Below are positions 57,774 through 64,000 of a DNA stretch of 64,000 nucleotides, in pieces (position 1 is the stretch's first letter; every line of letters starts with the position of its first letter). The notes beneath the pieces are model-generated. The model was not told the origin of the DNA. It saw only the letters and a program-made list of their open reading frames with translations, and did not search any database. A program made the translations under genes and the position numbers. The DNA is from Kushneria konosiri (lineage in GTDB: Bacteria > Pseudomonadota > Gammaproteobacteria > Pseudomonadales > Halomonadaceae). The stretch is taken from positions 2,046,001-2,110,000 of the forward strand of contig NZ_CP021323.1 of the NCBI RefSeq assembly GCF_002155145.1, read 5' to 3'.

Positions 57774-59495
57774 GTGGAATTGCTTTCCGGAGCCGATATG
57801 ATCGCCCGCTTCCTCAAGGATGAGGGCGTTGAATATATCTACGGCTACCCCGGCGGTGCAGCGCTTCATATCTATGATGCGCTCTTTCGCCAGGATGATG
57901 TCAAACATATTCTTGTTCGCCATGAACAGGCGGCAACCCATATGGCCGATGGCTATGCCCGTGCTTCCGGTAAACCCGGCGTGGTGCTGGTCACCTCGGG
58001 TCCCGGAGCGACCAATGCGGTCACGGGGATTGCGACGGCCTACATGGATTCCATTCCGATGGTCGTGCTGTGCGGCCAGGTCGCCAGTCACCTGATCGGC
58101 GAGGATGCCTTTCAGGAAACCGACATTGTCGGCGTGACCCGGCCGATCGTGAAGCACAGCTTTTCGATTCGTCATCCATCCGATATCCCCACCGTGCTCA
58201 AGAAGGCTTTCTATATTGCCTCTTCCGGCCGTCCCGGTCCGGTGGTGATCGATATTCCCAAGGACATGACCGCCCCGACCGAGCGCTACGAGTACGTCTA
58301 TCCGCGCAAGGTAAAGCTGCGTTCATACAATCCTGTTTCACGCGGGCATACCGGTCAGATTCGCAAGGCTGTCGAACTGATGATGAGCGCCCGACGTCCC
58401 GTGATCTTTGCCGGTGGCGGGGTGATTACCGGTCGTGCCTCCGAGGCACTGACGGCGCTGGCGCATCGGCTCAACATTCCCGTCATTACTTCCCTGATGG
58501 GGCTGGGTGCCTTCCCGCAAAACGATCCGCAGTCGCTGGGCTGGCCCGGCATGCATGGCTCCTATGAATCCAACATGGCCATGCACAATAGCGACCTGGT
58601 GCTGGGTGTCGGGGTGAGATTCGATGACCGCGTGACCAATAACGTCACACGGTTCTGTCCGGACGCTCGCATCATTCACATTGATGTTGATCCCAGCTCC
58701 ATTTCAAAGACCGTACATGCCGATGTGCCCATCGTCGGGGCCGCCGATCACGTACTCAATGAAATGCTCAACCAGATCGGCCAGCGCACGGAAGCACAGG
58801 AGTCGCTGGATGACTGGTGGGAGAGGATCAATGACTGGCGTGACGAGCGTCGAGGCAAGCTCTATGAGCCGGCCGCTGCCGGTGAGCCGCTCAAGCCCCA
58901 GCAGGTCGTCGAAGCGGTACATCGCGCCACGCACGGCGATGCCTACGTCGTGACCGATGTTGGTCAGCATCAGATGTTTGCTGCTCAGTACTACAAGTTC
59001 AATCAGCCCAATCGCTGGATCTCGTCCAGTGGACTGGGCACGATGGGCTTTGGTCTGCCGGCCGCCATGGGCATCAAGCTCAACTATCCCGATGAGCATG
59101 TCGTCCTGTTTACGGGGGAGGGCAGCTTCCAGATGATGATGCAGGAGCTGTCGACCTGTAAGCAGTTCGGTATCCCGGTCAAGATCGTCAACCTCAACAA
59201 TGCCTCGCTGGGGATGGTACGCCAGTGGCAGGATCTGAACTACAAGTCCCGCCACGCGCATTCCTACATGGAGTCGCTGCCTGACTTTGAAAAGCTGATC
59301 GAAGCCTATGGCTTCAAGGCCATTACGGTAAGAACGGCCGATGAGCTTGAACCGGCGCTTGAAGAAGCATTTCGTTCGAAGGAGGAGCTGGTGTTTCTCG
59401 ATATCCATGTCGACCCGCGCGAGCACGTCTATCCGATGCAGGTTCCGCAGGGGGCCATGTGTGACATGCTGCTGTCGAAGACGGAGCGAACCTGA
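57774..59495 (+). CDS. ilvI: Acetolactate synthase large subunit
   Basis: 573 residues from GTG at 57774 (GGGGA eight bases upstream). Thiamine diphosphate enzyme: catalytic Glu in VRHEQAATHMADGYAR (about 48), and the metal motif begins GEGSFQM (about 448) and ends with NN about 27 residues later; GEG in place of GDG also occurs, from memory, in Pseudomonas. It condenses pyruvate with pyruvate or 2-oxobutyrate for Val, Leu and Ile. Its stop overlaps the ilvH start. Confidence 0.97.
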   Translation: MELLSGADMIARFLKDEGVEYIYGYPGGAALHIYDALFRQDDVKHILVRHEQAATHMADGYARASGKPGVVLVTSGPGATNAVTGIATAYMDSIPMVVLCGQVASHLIGEDAFQETDIVGVTRPIVKHSFSIRHPSDIPTVLKKAFYIASSGRPGPVVIDIPKDMTAPTERYEYVYPRKVKLRSYNPVSRGHTGQIRKAVELMMSARRPVIFAGGGVITGRASEALTALAHRLNIPVITSLMGLGAFPQNDPQSLGWPGMHGSYESNMAMHNSDLVLGVGVRFDDRVTNNVTRFCPDARIIHIDVDPSSISKTVHADVPIVGAADHVLNEMLNQIGQRTEAQESLDDWWERINDWRDERRGKLYEPAAAGEPLKPQQVVEAVHRATHGDAYVVTDVGQHQMFAAQYYKFNQPNRWISSSGLGTMGFGLPAAMGIKLNYPDEHVVLFTGEGSFQMMMQELSTCKQFGIPVKIVNLNNASLGMVRQWQDLNYKSRHAHSYMESLPDFEKLIEAYGFKAITVRTADELEPALEEAFRSKEELVFLDIHVDPREHVYPMQVPQGAMCDMLLSKTERT

Positions 59496-59986
59496 TGCGT
59501 CATATCATATCGATGCTGCTTGAAAATGAGCCGGGCGCCCTGTCACGCGTGATCGGACTATTTTCCCAGCGTAACTTTAATATCGAAACGCTCAATGTGG
59601 CCCCCACCGATGACCCGACCCTGTCGCGTCTGACCGTGACCACCAACGGTGATGAGCGCATCATCGAGCAGATTACCAAGCACCTCAATCGACTGATTGA
59701 TGTGGTCAAGCTGGTGGATCTGACCGAAGGCGCGCATATCGAACGCGAGCTGATGCTGGTCAAGGTCAAGGCGCAGGGGAGTGCCCGTGATGAGGTCAAG
59801 CGCACGGCAGACATCTTCCGGGCGCAGATCGTGGATGTGACGCCAAGCGTCTATACCGTGCAGATTACCGGCGACGCCAACAAGATGGATGCCTTCTTGC
59901 AGGCAGTCACGCCCCTGGGGGTGCTGGAAGTGGCTCGTACCGGCGTGTCCGGGATTGCACGTGGTGACAAGGTGCTGAGCATCTGA
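59495..59986 (+). CDS. ilvH: Acetolactate synthase regulatory subunit
   Basis: 163 residues, beginning MRHIISMLLENEPGALSRVIGLFSQRNFNIETL, the ACT domain that binds valine for feedback inhibition, followed by a C-terminal domain. It overlaps ilvI by one base, ensuring matched synthesis. ilvC follows after 87 bases. Confidence 0.97.
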   Translation: MRHIISMLLENEPGALSRVIGLFSQRNFNIETLNVAPTDDPTLSRLTVTTNGDERIIEQITKHLNRLIDVVKLVDLTEGAHIERELMLVKVKAQGSARDEVKRTADIFRAQIVDVTPSVYTVQITGDANKMDAFLQAVTPLGVLEVARTGVSGIARGDKVLSI

Positions 59987-60017
59987 CACCGAAGTTTGTT
60001 TGCACAACGTTTAGATT

Positions 60018-60047
60018 AACCGATAGCGTTTATGTCAACCGATGGCG
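60018..60047. promoter_or_regulatory. Direct repeats upstream of ilvC
   Basis: AACCGATAGCG (60018-60028) and AACCGATGGCG (60037-60047), 19 bases apart start to start, just upstream of the ilvC ribosome binding site. The spacing is near two helical turns, so a regulator may bind both. Confidence 0.25.
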
Positions 60048-60061
60048 CTGCCGTCCATTAA

Positions 60062-61090
<1,029 letters not shown>

Positions 61091-61127
61091 TTTGAACGAT
61101 CCTCAAGAGACTTGAAGCCTCAAGATA

Positions 61128-61157
61128 ACGGATGCGATGACTCGCATCCGTTTTTTT
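61128..61157 (+). terminator. Rho-independent terminator after ilvC
   Basis: ACGGATGCGA and its complement, TGAC loop, then seven T (61151-61157). Confidence 0.95.
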
Positions 61158-61200
61158 ATATCTGCCATGGATGAAGCCTGCCATCCTCGGCAAGCGGTCA

Positions 61201-61725
61201 TCAGGGTGTTTGAAAAAGCTGACCCTGAGCCGTGTTTCGGCCAGCTGGCACAACCAGTACGCGATCGCCGAGCTCAATGATGCCGCCCTGCACGATACGT
61301 GCGGTCATTCCGCCATGGCCGCGCAAGGCATTGTAGCCACCCGGGCCCAGCGTCCTTTCCATGAGACTGCAGGGCGCGCAGGGGCCGGTGATCTCGAGGA
61401 TGACGTCATTACCGACGGCCAGTTGCTGTCCTCGGCAGGCCAGAAGATTGAGTCCCGATACCATAAGATTGCGTCGTAGCAGGGCAGGGGAAAGCGTCGA
61501 CTTGTTGCAAAAGGCGGCGACAACGGGCAAGTGCTCGGCCTGAAAGAGGGTGACTTCGCGCTTGCCGCCTCGGGCGCTGTAATGATCTCCCTCAATGCCT
61601 TTACCCTCGGTCAGGCGCAGCGATGTTGCGACTTCGACCACACCGTGACGTTCAGGGCGACGGCTTAACCAGTCCAGACGGCCGGCGCAAGGAAGCTGCA
61701 TCATGAGGTTTCTTAAACTCTCCAT
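61201..61725 (-). CDS. MOSC domain protein
   Basis: 174 residues. MOSC fold with HYSARGGKREVTLFQAEHL (about 48-66), the GPCAPCSLME stretch carrying the conserved cysteine, and RGHGGMTARIVQGG. MOSC proteins handle sulfur bound to molybdenum cofactor or act as reductases of N-hydroxylated compounds (YiiM, YcbX); which applies cannot be told. GGAG lies six bases before the ATG. It is divergent from pssA with a 72-base gap. Confidence 0.88.
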   Translation of the reverse strand: MESLRNLMMQLPCAGRLDWLSRRPERHGVVEVATSLRLTEGKGIEGDHYSARGGKREVTLFQAEHLPVVAAFCNKSTLSPALLRRNLMVSGLNLLACRGQQLAVGNDVILEITGPCAPCSLMERTLGPGGYNALRGHGGMTARIVQGGIIELGDRVLVVPAGRNTAQGQLFQTP

Positions 61726-61797
61726 GGACTCTCCGTGTTAACACCCAGTCATCTTCTATGCTTTGATGGTCGTATCTTTTCAAAGGACATTATTGTC

Positions 61798-62748
61798 ATG
61801 ACGCAAACGCCTCCGCCGAACAATCGACCGCCCCGCGATCCCTTTTCAGAGTTCAAGGACGATACGGAAGTGGTTGAAGATATCGTGCAAAACGGTGAGC
61901 GCATCCGCCGGCGCGGTATTTATTTATTGCCCAACCTGTTTACCACGGCGGCGCTGTTTTCAGGCTTCTTCTCCGTTGTCGCAGCACTCAATGGCAATTT
62001 TGGCTCTGCTGCCATCGCCATCTTTGTCTCCATGGTGCTCGATGGCTTTGATGGCCGTGTAGCCCGCATGACCAATACCCAAAGCGCTTTCGGTGAGGAG
62101 TATGACAGCCTCGCGGACATGCTTTCCTTCGGGGTCGCCCCTGCCATCGTGGCTTTCGCATGGATACTTCAGGATATCGGCAACCTTGGCTGGATAGCGG
62201 CCTTTGTTTATGTGGCCGGCGCAGCGCTGCGTCTGGCGCGCTTTAATGTCCAGATCGGCAGCACCGACAAGAAATGGTTCATCGGACTGCCCAGCCCGTC
62301 GGCCGCTGCGGTTGTGGCAGGCTTTGTCTGGACCTTCCACAGCTTCGAGGCCACCGCCTTTGGCTTCAAGGTGCTCATGGCCATCATTGTGGCGGCCGTC
62401 GGTATCCTGATGGTCAGCAACATCCGCTATTACAGCTTCAAGGAAGTGGATTTCAAAAGTCCTGTACCCTTTGTGTTCCTGCTGGCCATCGTACTGGCCT
62501 TTGTTCTGATCTCGCTGGAACCCGCCATCATGCTGCTGCTGTTGTTTGGCAGCTATGCGGCATCCGGCCCGATCCTTGCCTTCATGCGTCGTACCGGCCA
62601 TGCCAAACCCATTACCAGCGGCATCGCCAATACCGAAGAAGAGATGGAAACAGCCAATGCCGAAACTCCTGAAACATCAGCGCAGGCTGATGAGGCAGAG
62701 GTGGCAGGCTCCTCAGAAACATCAAAAAATGGTGATGAAAGAAAATAG
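61798..62748 (+). CDS. pssA: CDP-diacylglycerol-serine O-phosphatidyltransferase
   Basis: 316 residues from ATG at 61798. The CDP-alcohol phosphatidyltransferase motif DG-x2-AR-x8-G-x3-D-x3-D is present (about 81-103, starting DGRVAR), with about eight helices and an acidic C-terminal tail (about 280-316, NTEEEMETANAE). It makes phosphatidylserine, the precursor of phosphatidylethanolamine, in the inner membrane. This is the type II membrane enzyme, unlike E. coli PssA. In several gammaproteobacteria it sits near ilvC, as here. Confidence 0.93.
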   Translation: MTQTPPPNNRPPRDPFSEFKDDTEVVEDIVQNGERIRRRGIYLLPNLFTTAALFSGFFSVVAALNGNFGSAAIAIFVSMVLDGFDGRVARMTNTQSAFGEEYDSLADMLSFGVAPAIVAFAWILQDIGNLGWIAAFVYVAGAALRLARFNVQIGSTDKKWFIGLPSPSAAAVVAGFVWTFHSFEATAFGFKVLMAIIVAAVGILMVSNIRYYSFKEVDFKSPVPFVFLLAIVLAFVLISLEPAIMLLLLFGSYAASGPILAFMRRTGHAKPITSGIANTEEEMETANAETPETSAQADEAEVAGSSETSKNGDERK

Positions 62749-62768
62749 CCTTTTTTTAAAAGAAGGGG

Positions 62769-62795
62769 TTGCACGAACCGGGGGTGATCTATAAA
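62769..62795 (+). promoter_or_regulatory. Upstream rrn promoter candidate (P1)
   Basis: TTGCAC (62769-62774), 15-base spacer, TATAAA (62790-62795), followed by a GC-containing stretch before the expected start near 62803. Spacing is short of the ideal 17. An inverted repeat TGATTG/CAATCA with inner GACT/AGTC (62853-62887) lies downstream between the two candidates. Confidence 0.45.
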
Positions 62796-62931
62796 GTACG
62801 CATCCGCTGCCACGGAGCACACGGCGACGAGGCAGCGGGGAAGTTAAGCAGGTGATTGTTTTGACTGGGGTTTTAGTCGCTCAATCAGGATTTCAAATCC
62901 AGCCGCTGACTTCCGGATCGAAAAAAAGAGG

Positions 62932-62959
62932 TTGACTTTTCGATCAAGGGCTGTAAAAT
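62932..62959 (+). promoter_or_regulatory. rrn promoter close to 16S (P2)
   Basis: TTGACT (62932-62937), 16-base spacer, TAAAAT (62954-62959), followed by G/C. An A-rich stretch just upstream (62921-62927) could be an UP element. The transcript would begin near 62966, about 227 bases before 16S. With P1 it accounts for the 444-base gap after pssA. Confidence 0.8.
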
Positions 62960-62967
62960 GCCCACTC

Positions 62968-63023
62968 TCTCGAAGCAGCCGCCAACGGCGACTGAGACAG
63001 CATCTTCGAGACGCTCTTTAACA
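62968..63023 (+). promoter_or_regulatory. rrn leader boxB/boxA-like antitermination region
   Basis: TCTCGAAG (62968-62975) pairs with CTTCGAGA (63004-63011), enclosing a GCCG-CCAA-CGGC hairpin (boxB-like), followed directly by GCTCTTTAACA (63013-63023), the boxA sequence recognised by NusB-S10. This allows rRNA transcription to resist Rho. Confidence 0.85.
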
Positions 63024-63048
63024 AGTCGATCAGGCAATTTGTGTGGGC

Positions 63049-63091
63049 GTCTGGCTCGTGTGACACCAGTCACATAGATAATCGAGCAGAC
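63049..63091 (+). other. rRNA leader hairpin
   Basis: GTCTG-G-CTCG (63049-63058) pairs with CGAGCAGAC (63083-63091, one bulged G), with an inner TGTGAC/GTCACA stem and ACCA loop. It is a folded part of the pre-16S leader, where processing occurs. Confidence 0.5.
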
Positions 63092-63192
63092 GAACACTCG
63101 TCAAGAGTACCAGTTTGAACTCGAGCCCGGATTGATTCGCCTTTCGAGACTGCCTTGGCAGTGTCGAATAAAGAATCTCAAAGCTTCAAAAT

Positions 63193-64000
<808 letters not shown>

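Noticed and set aside
59100-59220. GEG instead of GDG in the thiamine diphosphate motif of IlvI as a defect
   Set aside because: From memory, Pseudomonas IlvI proteins have the same GEGS, so it is a normal variant.

Overview
The window is a high-GC gammaproteobacterial chromosome segment, almost all housekeeping, that ends inside a 16S rRNA gene. The 16S leader and 5' half, a BCCT-type transporter, and the run of genes from ispB to clpB point to the Halomonadaceae (Halomonas/Kushneria/Chromohalobacter group). The genus is inference: a lone carotenoid hydroxylase (crtZ) would suit a pigmented member such as Kushneria, but nothing here proves it. No insertion sequence, prophage, integron or CRISPR array was seen.

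Layout. 1-8 kb (mostly minus): start of a 2-keto-3-deoxygluconate permease, a MASE3-PAS-GGDEF diguanylate cyclase, a MATE exporter, YfhL ferredoxin, CoaD and a FabY-type ketoacyl synthase. 8-11.5 kb (plus): a TrmB-like methyltransferase with altered motifs, an SMR exporter, DacB (PBP4) and DgkA. 11.5-16.4 kb (plus): a structured leader, a BCCT transporter, a CocE/NonD hydrolase and a LysR regulator. 16.4-19.4 kb (minus): a coupled Nudix/Nudix-like pair and an AbrB-family membrane protein with an amidohydrolase behind a palindromic operator candidate. 19.4-26.4 kb: GlnE, TrhO, a D-amino-acid transaminase, a GAF protein, an MBL-fold hydrolase and tRNA-Pro(CGG).

26.4-55.5 kb: from ispB through rplU-rpmA-obgE-proB-rpsT-murJ-ribF-ileS-lspA-fkpB-ispH, the minor pilin genes pilV-pilW-pilX-pilY1, fimT, thiO, a PP0621-family gene, bamD, rluD, pgeF and clpB. 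From memory this is the gene order of the Pseudomonas aeruginosa ispB-to-clpB region, but with crtZ inserted after ispH, no pilE, fimU or pilS-pilR seen, and a MASE1-PAS-PAS-GGDEF-EAL protein placed directly after pilY1. 55.5-64 kb: cytoplasmic trehalase, ilvI-ilvH-ilvC, a MOSC protein, pssA, and an rrn operon with two candidate promoters, boxB/boxA-like antitermination elements and the start of 16S rRNA.

Functional themes are cell envelope and lipid synthesis (coaD, fabY, dgkA, pssA, murJ, lspA, bamD, dacB, ispB, ispH), translation (ribosomal proteins, ileS, tRNA-Pro, rRNA, obgE, rluD, trhO), osmolyte and trehalose handling, branched-chain amino acid synthesis, and surface sensing by type IV pilus and c-di-GMP. 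The observations most worth following are an IleS whose C-terminal zinc-finger cysteines are all replaced, an in-frame hexanucleotide repeat at the N-terminus of the pilus-linked c-di-GMP protein, the structured leader before the BCCT gene, and two enzyme relatives that have lost expected catalytic motifs (Nudix-like and TrmB-like).
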